Shown: positions 42,516-51,690 of the stretch, piece after piece | Position numbering within the stretch: position 1 is the stretch's first letter | Layout: every line of letters starts with the position of its first letter | Assembly (NCBI GenBank): GCA_009929695.1 | Contig: RZZW01000003.1 | Span: forward strand, 62,001 to 126,000 | Length of the DNA stretch: 64,000 nt | Direction: 5' to 3' | Source: Clostridia bacterium | Lineage (GTDB): Bacteria > Bacillota > Clostridia > Oscillospirales > Ruminococcaceae | Program-made: the position numbers and the translations under genes | The notes under the pieces: generated by a model | What the model was told of the DNA's origin: nothing | Database searches by the model: none | The model's input: the letters and a program-made list of their open reading frames with translations, nothing else

Positions 42516-43393
42516 GCTATAATGAAAGATACGGCGAATATTTAAAAAAATCAGAGACGGCGCTTTTAACAGCGTGCAACGCCTGCTTTAAAGACGGCTC
42601 TAAGGTCAGCGAAGCTGCGCGTTACAGCCTTTTTGCGGGCGGCAAGCGCGTGCGTGCGGTGCTGTGCCTTGCCTCGTGCGAAATGCTTGTGGGCAACCTC
42701 GACATAGCTGCCGAGTATGCCGCGGCAATTGAAATGGTGCACTGCGCGTCGCTTATTCACGACGATATGCCGTGCATCGACGGCGACGATTACCGCCGCG
42801 GACAGCCCTCGTGCCACAAAAAATACGGCGAGGCAAACGCGATGCTCGCGGGCGATATTTTGCAGATTGCCGCGTTTGAGACGCTTGCGTCATCAGAGGC
42901 TACACCGATGCAAAACCTTGAAGCTGTAAAGACGCTTTCTGCGGCATTCGGCGCGCGCGGCGTTTTTTACGGCGAAGAGCTAGATATATTCTACGAAAAT
43001 CGTGGCGCGACCGAAAATGAGCTTTATGAAATTCACCGCAACAAGACAGGCAAGCTTATAAACGCCGCCGTGCAGCTTGGCGCGATAGCCGCAGACGCGT
43101 TCAGCGAGGACAAAACGGCGCTTGAAAGATATGCCGAAGCGATAGGGCTTGTTTTTCAGATAGTGGACGATGTACTTAACGTCACCTCAACGCAGGAAAC
43201 GCTCGGCAAGCCAATTGGCAGCGACGCACAGCGCGGCAAAACAACATTTGTGACGCTGCTCGGCGTAAAGGACAGCATGGCGCTTGCGCAAAAGCTCACA
43301 AATGAGGCGTGCAGCGCACTCGAGGCAAGCTTTGGCGATAAATCTCAGTTCCTTTGCGAGCTTGCAAGACAGCTTCTCAATCGAAATAAGTAA
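42512..43393 (+). CDS. ispA: Polyprenyl (farnesyl/geranylgeranyl) diphosphate synthase
   Basis: GGKRVRAVLCLASCE, LIHDDMPCIDGDDYRRG, FQIVDDVLN. Confidence 0.95.
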   Translation: MSYNERYGEYLKKSETALLTACNACFKDGSKVSEAARYSLFAGGKRVRAVLCLASCEMLVGNLDIAAEYAAAIEMVHCASLIHDDMPCIDGDDYRRGQPSCHKKYGEANAMLAGDILQIAAFETLASSEATPMQNLEAVKTLSAAFGARGVFYGEELDIFYENRGATENELYEIHRNKTGKLINAAVQLGAIAADAFSEDKTALERYAEAIGLVFQIVDDVLNVTSTQETLGKPIGSDAQRGKTTFVTLLGVKDSMALAQKLTNEACSALEASFGDKSQFLCELARQLLNRNK

Positions 43394-43396
43394 GGT

Positions 43397-43879
43397 GTGG
43401 CAATGAGCAAGATATCTTTTTTTGGCAACTATATACTTACCGTGTCGCTGTTATCATGGCTCGCGGCACAGGTGCTTAAAACCATAATAAATCTTATCCT
43501 AAGCGGAAAGCTTGACATGGAGAGGCTGTATGGCGCAGGCGGAATGCCCAGCGCTCACTCGGCGCTTGTGTGCTCTATGTTTATGGCGACGGCGAAAAGT
43601 CAGGGCGTAAATTCGCCGATGTTTGCCATAACCTTTGTGCTCGCCGCGATAGTTATGTACGACGCGATGGGCGTGCGGCACGAGACAGGCGAGCAAGCTA
43701 AGATACTCAACATAATCATGCACGACTGGATGCGCGAAGAGGACGACATCGAAAACGAAGCGCAGACAAGCTTAAACAGCATGAAGCGCCTTAAAGAAAA
43801 GGTCGGCCACACACCCTTTGAGGTATTGTCGGGCGCGTTATTGGGAATTTTGATAGCGATAATCATGCCCGCCTATTAA
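43397..43879 (+). CDS. Divergent PAP2 family protein (DUF212/YuiD-like)
   Basis: GGMPSAHSALVCSM, YDAMGVRHETGEQAK, VGHTPFEVLSGALLGI. Confidence 0.93.
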   Translation: MAMSKISFFGNYILTVSLLSWLAAQVLKTIINLILSGKLDMERLYGAGGMPSAHSALVCSMFMATAKSQGVNSPMFAITFVLAAIVMYDAMGVRHETGEQAKILNIIMHDWMREEDDIENEAQTSLNSMKRLKEKVGHTPFEVLSGALLGILIAIIMPAY

Positions 43880-43896
43880 AAATACGGAGGCTTAGA

Positions 43897-45756
43897 ATGT
43901 ATTATCTTAACGATATACATTCGGCAGAGGATATAAAGAAGCTGAATGTCGGACAACTGAATATATTAAGCGAGGAGATAAGAGACTTCCTTATAGACAG
44001 CGTGTCTAAAACAGGAGGTCATCTTTCGTCTAACCTCGGCACAATAGACCTCACGCTTGCACTGCATAAGGTTTTTACAACACCTCACGACGAGATTGTT
44101 TGGGACGTAGGCCACCAGTGCTACACGCACAAAATCGTCACAGGCAGAAAAGACGATTTTGCAAAGCTGCGTATGCTTGACGGCATTTCAGGCTTTCCCG
44201 CGCCAAGCGAAAGCGTGCACGACGCATTTGTGTCTGGTCACGGCAACACCTCTATCCCTGTCGCCGTGGGGCTTGCCGCCGCAAAGGCTATAAATGGCGA
44301 CGACGGCAAGGTTATAGCCGTCATAGGCGACGGCGCTTTCACGGGCGGCATGGTGTATGAAGGGCTTAACAACGTGCGCTCACTTAGCAATCTCATCGTT
44401 ATTTTAAATGATAACGAGATGTCAATTTCAAAAAATGTTGGCGCTGTGGCACGCTATTTTACAAAGCTGCGCACAAATCCGCAGTATTTTGCCGCAAAGC
44501 GCAACGTGCAAAGCGTGCTCGACGCCATCCCCGTCATCGGCAAGCCGATACGCATTGGAATGCAAAACGTAAAAACAGCTTTCAGACACCTTATTTACAA
44601 CTCGACAATGTTCGAGGACATGGGCTTTCAGTATATAGGCCCTGTCGACGGCCACGACATTGAAAAGCTCGTCAAGCTGTTTTCGGCTTATAAAAACGAC
44701 CAGTCAGCGCCTGTGTTCATTCACGCTGTCACAAAAAAAGGCAAGGGCTTTGCTCCTGCGGAGGAAAATCCGGGAGAATTTCACGGAGTGTCAAGCTTTG
44801 ACCCAAACCATTTGACAGAGCCTGACGTAGCGCCCGACAGCTCGTTTTCCGTCGCTTTCGGCGAGCATATAGCAAAGCTTGCGGAAACTGACGACAAGCT
44901 TTGCGCGATAACCGCCGCGATGAAATACGGCACAGGGTTGCAGTTTTTCTATAAAAAATTTCCAAAGCGCTTTTTCGACGTCGGCATGGCGGAGCAGCTC
45001 GCCGTCACCTTTGCGGGCGGCCTTGCAAAAGAGGGCATGAAGCCTATTGTCGCCATATATTCAACATTTTTGCAGCGCTCCTTTGACCAAATAATCCATG
45101 ATGTAAACCTTATGAAGCTCGACGTTTTATTCGCCGTAGACCGCGCTGGCTTTGTGCCGGGCGACGGCGAAACGCATCAGGGCATATACGACGCGGCGTT
45201 TTTGAGCGAGGTGACAGGCCTTAAAATATCCTCTCCGTGCAATTATGCCGAGCTTTATTACTGGACGGACGAATTTTTAAAAGCTAAAGGCCCTCACGCA
45301 ATAAGATATCAGCGCGGGGCAGAAGCGCCGATGCTCTCAAGGCTCGGATGCACCAAAAATGAATATGATATAATAAAATCCGATGACAATTCAAAATGCG
45401 CTTTTGTCACGTTTGGCGCCGAGACAGAACCGGTTCTTTGCGCGCAAAAGCTTTTGAAAAACGAGGAAATAAACGCCGACGTAGTGAAAATGACAGTCAT
45501 TAACCCTCTGCCAAACGGCATTGCGGACGCACTTTTAAAATACGATACAATTATTTTTGCCGAGGAGGGCATAAAGTCCGGCGGCATAGGCGAACACCTC
45601 GCAAAGGCGCTGCTTATTGCGGGCTATCGCGGCAAATATATCCACCTCGGCGCTGACAGCAACACGCTGACACACGCCACAATACAGGAGCTTAGAGCGA
45701 TATTTAAGCTCGACGAAAATTCACTTGCGCAGGTAATGAAAGAGGAACAGCATTGA
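43897..45756 (+). CDS. dxs: 1-deoxy-D-xylulose-5-phosphate synthase
   Basis: GGHLSSNLGTIDLTLALHKVF, DVGHQCYTHKI, VIGDGAFTGGMVYEGLNN, DRAGFVPGDGETHQGIYD. Confidence 0.97.
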   Translation: MYYLNDIHSAEDIKKLNVGQLNILSEEIRDFLIDSVSKTGGHLSSNLGTIDLTLALHKVFTTPHDEIVWDVGHQCYTHKIVTGRKDDFAKLRMLDGISGFPAPSESVHDAFVSGHGNTSIPVAVGLAAAKAINGDDGKVIAVIGDGAFTGGMVYEGLNNVRSLSNLIVILNDNEMSISKNVGAVARYFTKLRTNPQYFAAKRNVQSVLDAIPVIGKPIRIGMQNVKTAFRHLIYNSTMFEDMGFQYIGPVDGHDIEKLVKLFSAYKNDQSAPVFIHAVTKKGKGFAPAEENPGEFHGVSSFDPNHLTEPDVAPDSSFSVAFGEHIAKLAETDDKLCAITAAMKYGTGLQFFYKKFPKRFFDVGMAEQLAVTFAGGLAKEGMKPIVAIYSTFLQRSFDQIIHDVNLMKLDVLFAVDRAGFVPGDGETHQGIYDAAFLSEVTGLKISSPCNYAELYYWTDEFLKAKGPHAIRYQRGAEAPMLSRLGCTKNEYDIIKSDDNSKCAFVTFGAETEPVLCAQKLLKNEEINADVVKMTVINPLPNGIADALLKYDTIIFAEEGIKSGGIGEHLAKALLIAGYRGKYIHLGADSNTLTHATIQELRAIFKLDENSLAQVMKEEQH

Positions 45757-46550
45757 AAATCCGCCTAGACCAATACTTGACAGAAAACAACATGGCGCAA
45801 AGCCGCGAGCGCGCAAAGGCGCTCATAATGTCGGGCATTGTTTATGTAAATAACGAAAAAAGCGACAAAGCAGGCAACACCGTCCCCGACGGCGCAGTCG
45901 TCGAGGTGCGCGGGCACGACCTCGCATACGTCAGCCGCGGCGGGCTTAAGCTTGAAAAGGCTATGCAGGCGTTTCCGCTAACACCAAACGGTAAGGTGTG
46001 CATGGACATAGGCGCGTCGACAGGCGGCTTTACCGACTGTATGCTTCAAAACGGCGCTATTAAGGTATACGCCGTCGACGTCGGCTACGGTCAGCTTGCA
46101 TGGAAGCTGCGATGCGACGAGCGCGTAAAAAACATGGAGCGGACTAATATTCGCCACGTCACGCTCGACGACCTCGACGAAAAAATAGATTTTTTCAGCG
46201 TAGACGTTTCATTTATATCTCTAAAACATATTTTCCCTGTCGCGGCACTTGTAACGACAGACAGCGGCGAGGGCGTTTGCCTTGTGAAGCCGCAGTTTGA
46301 AGCAGGGCGCGAAAAGGTCGGCAAAAAGGGCGTTGTGCGCGAGGCTGAAACTCACAGAGAGGTCATTGTAAACGCGATGGGCTATGCCGTGCAAAGCGGC
46401 TTTAACTGCGAGGGTCTATCTTTTTCACCGATAAAAGGCCCTGAGGGAAACATCGAATTTTTACTACATGTCAAAAAAAGCGAAGCCCCCACAGCGCTCG
46501 ATTACTCCGTTGTCGAAAAGACAGTGGACGACGCGCATAATATTCTTTAG
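45753..46550 (+). CDS. tlyA: TlyA family rRNA methyltransferase / putative hemolysin
   Basis: S4 domain plus DIGASTGGFTDCMLQNGA, VDVSFISLKHIFP. Confidence 0.95.
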   Translation: MKIRLDQYLTENNMAQSRERAKALIMSGIVYVNNEKSDKAGNTVPDGAVVEVRGHDLAYVSRGGLKLEKAMQAFPLTPNGKVCMDIGASTGGFTDCMLQNGAIKVYAVDVGYGQLAWKLRCDERVKNMERTNIRHVTLDDLDEKIDFFSVDVSFISLKHIFPVAALVTTDSGEGVCLVKPQFEAGREKVGKKGVVREAETHREVIVNAMGYAVQSGFNCEGLSFSPIKGPEGNIEFLLHVKKSEAPTALDYSVVEKTVDDAHNIL

Positions 46551-46568
46551 GCTGAATGGATTGTTTTA

Positions 46569-47411
46569 ATGAAAGTTTTTTTAGTACCAAATTTAAATAA
46601 AGAGCTCGCATACGACGCGGCGGCAAAGGCTGTCGAAGCGCTTATTTCGCACGGCGCAGATGTGCTTTTAGACGAAAAAACGCGCACGGCACTAAGCTTT
46701 GAAGCTGTTCATTACTGCAATGTAAACGACGCTTTAAAAAATTGCGACGCTATCGTCACAATAGGCGGCGACGGCACACTGCTTCATATCGCCGATAAAA
46801 GCGCAGGCAAGCCGCTGCTTGGCATAAACGTCGGAAGGCTCGGCTTTCTTGCGACTGTCGAGTTTGACGAAATTTCATCAAAGCTTGCGCGTCTCGCAAA
46901 AGGCGATTATACTATTGATAGGCGAAGTATGCTTGACATAACCATTCTCGGCAAAGAGAAAAAGTGTCTGCACGCGCTAAACGATATAATAATCTCAAAG
47001 CCGAACATATCAAACACGATTGACGTTGACATATACTGCGACGGTATACCTGTCAACAGCTTTCGCGGCGACGGCGTGATAGTCGCCACGCCCACAGGCT
47101 CAACGGCATACTCGCTCTCCGCGGGCGGCCCTGTGCTCGACGCTCGGATAGAGGGCATACTTGTCACTCCTGTGTGCGCGCACGGGCTGCACAATCCGCC
47201 GATGGTTTTTTCCGCAAACAGAAAGCTGCGCATAACTGTCTCGGCTTACGACTGCATCGACGCGCAGTTCAGCATAGACGGCAAGGACGGCCAAAGCATA
47301 GAATGCGGTGAGACAGTCGCGATTTCCCTCGCAAGCGAATACATGACACTGGTGTGCTTCAACGAAGCCGACCAGTTTGAAGCGATAGATAAAAAGCTGA
47401 AAGGCAGGTAA
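46569..47411 (+). CDS. nadK: NAD(+)/NADH kinase
   Basis: TIGGDGTLLHIA, GINVGRLGFLA, PTGSTAYSLSAGGP. Confidence 0.96.
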   Translation: MKVFLVPNLNKELAYDAAAKAVEALISHGADVLLDEKTRTALSFEAVHYCNVNDALKNCDAIVTIGGDGTLLHIADKSAGKPLLGINVGRLGFLATVEFDEISSKLARLAKGDYTIDRRSMLDITILGKEKKCLHALNDIIISKPNISNTIDVDIYCDGIPVNSFRGDGVIVATPTGSTAYSLSAGGPVLDARIEGILVTPVCAHGLHNPPMVFSANRKLRITVSAYDCIDAQFSIDGKDGQSIECGETVAISLASEYMTLVCFNEADQFEAIDKKLKGR

Positions 47412-47414
47412 TAT

Positions 47415-47873
47415 ATGAAAAACACTCGTCATGCAAAAATACTTGAGCTCATAGCAAAGCAGTCAATAGAGCGTCAGGAGGAGCTTTTGAATTACCTGCG
47501 CGACAGCGGCTACAACGTCACACAGGCGACGGTATCGCGCGATATAAGAGAGCTTAGGCTCGTCAAAGCCGCCACCGGCGACGGACATTACCGCTATGTC
47601 TCGTCAAAAAACGCGGGCAAAAGCGCACATACGCCAAACCGTTTTGAGACGATTTTTCGCGAATCAGTGCTCAAGGCCGATTACGCGGGTCACACGGTGC
47701 TTGTCAAATGCTACACAGGCATGGCAAACGCCGCGTGCGAGGTGTTTGACGCTATGGTGTGGAACGACGTCGTAGGCACACTTTCGGGCGACGACACGTT
47801 TTTTGTGCTTATGCGCACAGAACAGGCGGCGAAAGTTATCACCGAGGAAATTCAAAAATACATTGCTCACTAA
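47415..47873 (+). CDS. argR: Arginine repressor
   Basis: RHAKILELIAKQSIERQEELLNYLRDSGYNVTQATVSRDIRELRLVK; C-terminal GTLSGDDTFFVLMRT. Confidence 0.96.
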   Translation: MKNTRHAKILELIAKQSIERQEELLNYLRDSGYNVTQATVSRDIRELRLVKAATGDGHYRYVSSKNAGKSAHTPNRFETIFRESVLKADYAGHTVLVKCYTGMANAACEVFDAMVWNDVVGTLSGDDTFFVLMRTEQAAKVITEEIQKYIAH

Positions 47874-47882
47874 GAGGTTTGT

Positions 47883-49547
47883 ATGCTCAGTAAAATTACC
47901 ATTGAAAATGTAGCAGTAATCGAAAAAGCCACCGCCACCTTCGGCGATGGCTTAAACGTGTTGACAGGCGAGACAGGCGCTGGCAAATCTATACTTATCG
48001 ACTCGATAAACGCGATACTCGGCAGCCGCACCTCGCGCGATATCGTGCGCACAGGGACGCAAAAGGCAGCCATTTGGGCGGCATTTTCAGCGCTTTCGTC
48101 AAAGGTTCAGACAAAGCTTGCTGACGCAGGCTATGAGGCGGGCGGCGAGCTTTTACTCTACCGCGAGATAAGCGCCGAGGGCAAAAGCGTGTGCAGAATT
48201 AACGGTATGCCCGCCACAGCCGCCGCCGTGCGCGATATCTGCGCCGACCTTATAAATATTCACGGTCAGCACGATAACCAAAGCCTGCTCGACCCCGCAA
48301 AGCATCTTGGAATCCTCGACGCATTTGCGAAAAACGAAAAGCAGCACGAGAATTATTACGCCGTCTACCGCGAGCTTGTTAAAATAAAGCGCGAGATAAA
48401 GACGCTCAGTATGAACGAAGAGGACAAGGAAAAGCGCACGGAATTTCTGACATTTCAGCTTGACGCAATCGACAAAGCGCAGCTTAAAGACGGCGAGGAG
48501 GAGCAGCTAGAGGCGCAGAAAAAGCTTGTGCTTCACGCGCAGAGCATAACGGAGCGCCTCACAACCGCATATGCTGTACTTAACGGCGGCGACGATTATC
48601 AGGGCGCTGTTGAAATGCTCGGAAACGCGAGCACCTCGGTTGAAGCTTTGCACGATATTTCCGACGAGTTCCGCACTCTTTCAGAGCGCACAAACGAGCT
48701 TTACTACACAGCAAAGGAGCTTGCCGAGGATATAAGCGATATGTCCGAGCGGTTTGTATTTGACCCCGCCGAGCTTGATTTGATAGAAGAACGGCTTGAC
48801 CTTATTTATCGTTTAAAGCAAAAATACGGCGCAAGCATTGCGGAAATTCTCGCTTACCGCGAAAAAGCCGCGCAAGAGCTTGAAGCAATTCAGCTTGGCA
48901 GTGAGCGCCTTGACGAGCTTTATGAAAAGCAGGCTTCATTGTTTGAACAGGCAAAGCAGCTTGCGAATGTGCTCACCGACACGCGTTTAAAGGCGTTTGA
49001 ACGGTTTGACGCGCAAATGACTAAGGAATTAAGCTTTCTCAACATGCCCGGCATACGCTTTTCGCTTGAGCACAAAAGCGGCGCGCTCGCGAGCATGGGG
49101 CAGGACAGCATAGAATTTTACATCTCGACAAACCGCGGCGAAGCGCCAAAACCGCTTGCAAAAATAGCGTCAGGCGGCGAGCTTTCGCGCATAATGCTAG
49201 CTGTAAAAAGCACGCTTGCGGACATCGACGACATAGGCACAGTCATATACGACGAAATCGACACCGGCGTATCGGGGCTTGCCGCGGCGCGTATAGGCGA
49301 AAAGTTAAAGCAAACAGCGCACGGCAGACAGGTCATCTGCATAACCCACACAGCGCAGATAGCCGCGCAGGCGGACGTACATTTGCTCATCGAAAAGAAC
49401 ATAGAAGCCGACAGAACCTTTACCGTGATTGACACGCTCGACAGCGATGGCAGGGTAAGGGAGCTTGCGCGAATGATATCGGGCGACAAAATAACCGACA
49501 CCTCGCTTGCCAACGCGCGTGAAATGCTGACGATGTGCAGCACTTGA
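47883..49547 (+). CDS. recN: DNA repair protein RecN
   Basis: LTGETGAGKSILIDSINAILGSRTSRDIVRTG, SGGELSRIMLAVK, DEIDTGVSGLAA. Confidence 0.97.
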   Translation: MLSKITIENVAVIEKATATFGDGLNVLTGETGAGKSILIDSINAILGSRTSRDIVRTGTQKAAIWAAFSALSSKVQTKLADAGYEAGGELLLYREISAEGKSVCRINGMPATAAAVRDICADLINIHGQHDNQSLLDPAKHLGILDAFAKNEKQHENYYAVYRELVKIKREIKTLSMNEEDKEKRTEFLTFQLDAIDKAQLKDGEEEQLEAQKKLVLHAQSITERLTTAYAVLNGGDDYQGAVEMLGNASTSVEALHDISDEFRTLSERTNELYYTAKELAEDISDMSERFVFDPAELDLIEERLDLIYRLKQKYGASIAEILAYREKAAQELEAIQLGSERLDELYEKQASLFEQAKQLANVLTDTRLKAFERFDAQMTKELSFLNMPGIRFSLEHKSGALASMGQDSIEFYISTNRGEAPKPLAKIASGGELSRIMLAVKSTLADIDDIGTVIYDEIDTGVSGLAAARIGEKLKQTAHGRQVICITHTAQIAAQADVHLLIEKNIEADRTFTVIDTLDSDGRVRELARMISGDKITDTSLANAREMLTMCST

Positions 49548-49571
49548 CAATTTGCTTTTGCGTGATATAAT
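49544..49571 (+). promoter_or_regulatory. Putative sigma-A promoter for the T-box leader/tyrS
   Basis: TTGACA-N16-TATAAT overlapping the recN stop. Confidence 0.75.
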
Positions 49572-49584
49572 CTAAAATATAAAT

Positions 49585-49840
49585 GCAATGATAAGAACGA
49601 GTAACCGCATTATTTCGGCAAAGAGAGCTTTCGGCTGGTGTGAGAAAGCGCGAGGAATGCAGCGAATACATCTTTGAGCAGCAGGCTGAAATTAGTAGGC
49701 TGTGCCGTGTGCGCACGTTAAAGCGTATGGTGTTGCTTGACACCGTGAGGCTGTGCACTGTGAGGTGCATAGTAAATAGAGGTGGTACCGCGATTATTTT
49801 CGCCCTCTGTCAATTTATTTTGGCAGAGGGCGTTTTTTGC
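49585..49840 (+). ncRNA. T-box leader (tyrosine-specific) upstream of tyrS
   Basis: Specifier-type GAATACA with TAC at 49667-49669; T-box sequence AGGTGGTACCGCG at 49780-49792 (UGGU complements an ACCA tRNA end); terminator CGCCCTCTGTCAATTTATTTTGGCAGAGGGCGTTTTTT. Confidence 0.93.
49801..49838 (+). terminator. T-box-regulated terminator
   Basis: CGCCCTCTG..CAGAGGGCG-TTTTTT. Confidence 0.9.
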
Positions 49841-49869
49841 ACTCTGCACAGACAAAGGAGTAAAAAATT

Positions 49870-51090
49870 ATGCAAATCTACGAAGAACTTGTCGCGCGCG
49901 GGCTTATCGCGCAGGTGACGGACGAAACGGAAATCAAAGAGCTGATAAACAACGGCAAAGCAACGTTTTACATCGGCTTTGACCCCACGGCGGACTCTCT
50001 GCACGTCGGCCACTTCATGGCGCTGTGCCTTATGAAGCGCCTTCAGATGGCGGGCAACAAGCCCGTCGTGCTCATCGGCGGCGGCACAGGCTACGTCGGC
50101 GACCCGTCGGGGCGCAGCGATATGCGCTCGATGATGACGCCTGAAATTATTCAGCACAACTGCGACTGCTTCAAAAAGCAGATGGAGCGCTTCATTGATT
50201 TTGGCGAGGGCAAAGCCATCATGGTCAATAACGCCGACTGGCTTTTGAAGCTGAATTACATCGACCTTTTGCGCGACGTTGGCGCGTGCTTCTCTGTAAA
50301 CAATATGCTGCGTGCCGAGTGCTACAAGCAGCGCATGGAAAAGGGCTTGTCGTTTCTTGAATTTAACTATATGATAATGCAATCGTATGACTTCTATCAT
50401 CTTTTTCAAAACTACGGCTGCAACATGCAGTTTGGCGGCGACGACCAGTGGTCAAACATGCTTTTTGGCACAGATTTAATCCGCCGAAAGCTCGGCAAAG
50501 ACGCATACGCAATGACGATAACTCTGCTCATGAACTCCGAGGGCAAAAAAATGGGCAAAACGGCAAATGGCGCTGTCTGGCTCGATCCTGCCAAAACCTC
50601 GCCGTTTGAGTTTTACCAGTACTGGCGCAACGTCGATGATGCTGACGTTTTGAAATGCATAAGAATGCTGACATTTTTGCCGATTGAAGAAATCGAAAAA
50701 ATGGACGCATGGGAGGGCAGCCAGCTAAACGACGCAAAGGAAATCCTTGCGTATGAGCTGACAAAGCTTGTGCACGGCGACGAGGAAGCGAACAAAGCGC
50801 AGACCACAGCCCGCAGCCTTTTCGGCGGCGGCGCAGACGATGAAAATATGCCGTCTACAACACTTGCAGATGAAGATTTGACAGACGGCAAAATCGGCGT
50901 GCTCGACGTGCTCGTTAAAACAAAGCTAGCCCCAAGCAAAGGCGAAGCCCGCCGCTTAGTGCAGCAGGGCGGCATATCACTCGACGGAGAAAAGGTGATA
51001 GATTTCACCCAAACACTCGATAAGGCTGTGCTTTTAAACGGCGTTGTAATTAAAAAGGGCAAGAAGATTTATCATAAAGTCAATGTTTAA
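49870..51090 (+). CDS. tyrS: Tyrosyl-tRNA synthetase
   Basis: FDPTADSLHVGHFM, QFGGDDQWSNM, KMGKT, C-terminal S4 domain. Confidence 0.97.
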   Translation: MQIYEELVARGLIAQVTDETEIKELINNGKATFYIGFDPTADSLHVGHFMALCLMKRLQMAGNKPVVLIGGGTGYVGDPSGRSDMRSMMTPEIIQHNCDCFKKQMERFIDFGEGKAIMVNNADWLLKLNYIDLLRDVGACFSVNNMLRAECYKQRMEKGLSFLEFNYMIMQSYDFYHLFQNYGCNMQFGGDDQWSNMLFGTDLIRRKLGKDAYAMTITLLMNSEGKKMGKTANGAVWLDPAKTSPFEFYQYWRNVDDADVLKCIRMLTFLPIEEIEKMDAWEGSQLNDAKEILAYELTKLVHGDEEANKAQTTARSLFGGGADDENMPSTTLADEDLTDGKIGVLDVLVKTKLAPSKGEARRLVQQGGISLDGEKVIDFTQTLDKAVLLNGVVIKKGKKIYHKVNV

Positions 51091-51096
51091 CTAGAA

Positions 51097-51179
51097 TGTC
51101 ATTCTGAGGAGCGAGGCGACGAAGAATCTTTAAACCTTTGGCGATGCGCAAAAGCTTCTTCGCTTCGCTCAGAATGACA
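51097..51179. repeat. Family-A inverted-repeat element, copy A3 (long left arm, short right arm)
   Basis: TGTCATTCTGAGGAGCGAGGCGACGAAGAATCTT ... CTTCTTCGCTTCGCTCAGAATGACA. Confidence 0.9.
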
Positions 51180-51231
51180 ATGGGGCTGTTACGGACGTAA
51201 AAAACACATCCGTAACAGCCCCATTTTTTAT
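51180..51231 (+). terminator. Intrinsic terminator after tyrS
   Basis: ATGGGGCTGTTACGGACGTAAAAAACACATCCGTAACAGCCCCATTTTTTA. Confidence 0.85.
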
Positions 51232-51686
51232 ATTTGAAACTCTTTATTTAACACTTCAACCGCCGTGTCCTCGTTTTCGGCGCGGAGTAAAATTGAAATA
51301 TCTAGGTCTGAGGTAGTTATCAGCGCTACGTCTATGCCCGCTTTGTCTAGGGCGGCGAGGGCTTTTGCTGCTACGCCGCAGCTTGTCACCATTTCTTCGC
51401 CGAAAAGGTTTATCTTGCTGTATCCGCTGCTCACCATTGCTTGTGCGCCGCCGTTTGCGGCTTTATATTCGGCGATAGCTTTCATCGCGTCGCCGAGATA
51501 TTTTTGCTTTGTTGTAAAGCTGAAATCAAGCGTCGTGCCGCGCGGGGCACTTTGTGAAATCATGTCGACGACGATATTCGCATTGGCGAAAAAGCAAAGG
51601 GCAGAGGACAGCGCACCGCTTTTTGCGTCCGTCACCGTTATCATCATCACGTCAGCTTCGCTTGAAATTTTTGTTACACCGTTCAT
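51228..51686 (-). CDS. Stand-alone ACT-domain protein resembling the aspartokinase regulatory (beta) region
   Basis: ITVTDAKSGALSSALCFFANANIVVDMISQS...KAGIDVALITTSDLDISILL; no kinase domain; ATG at 51686 after AAAGGGG. Confidence 0.82.
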   Translation of the reverse strand: MNGVTKISSEADVMMITVTDAKSGALSSALCFFANANIVVDMISQSAPRGTTLDFSFTTKQKYLGDAMKAIAEYKAANGGAQAMVSSGYSKINLFGEEMVTSCGVAAKALAALDKAGIDVALITTSDLDISILLRAENEDTAVEVLNKEFQI

Positions 51687-51690
51687 CTTA

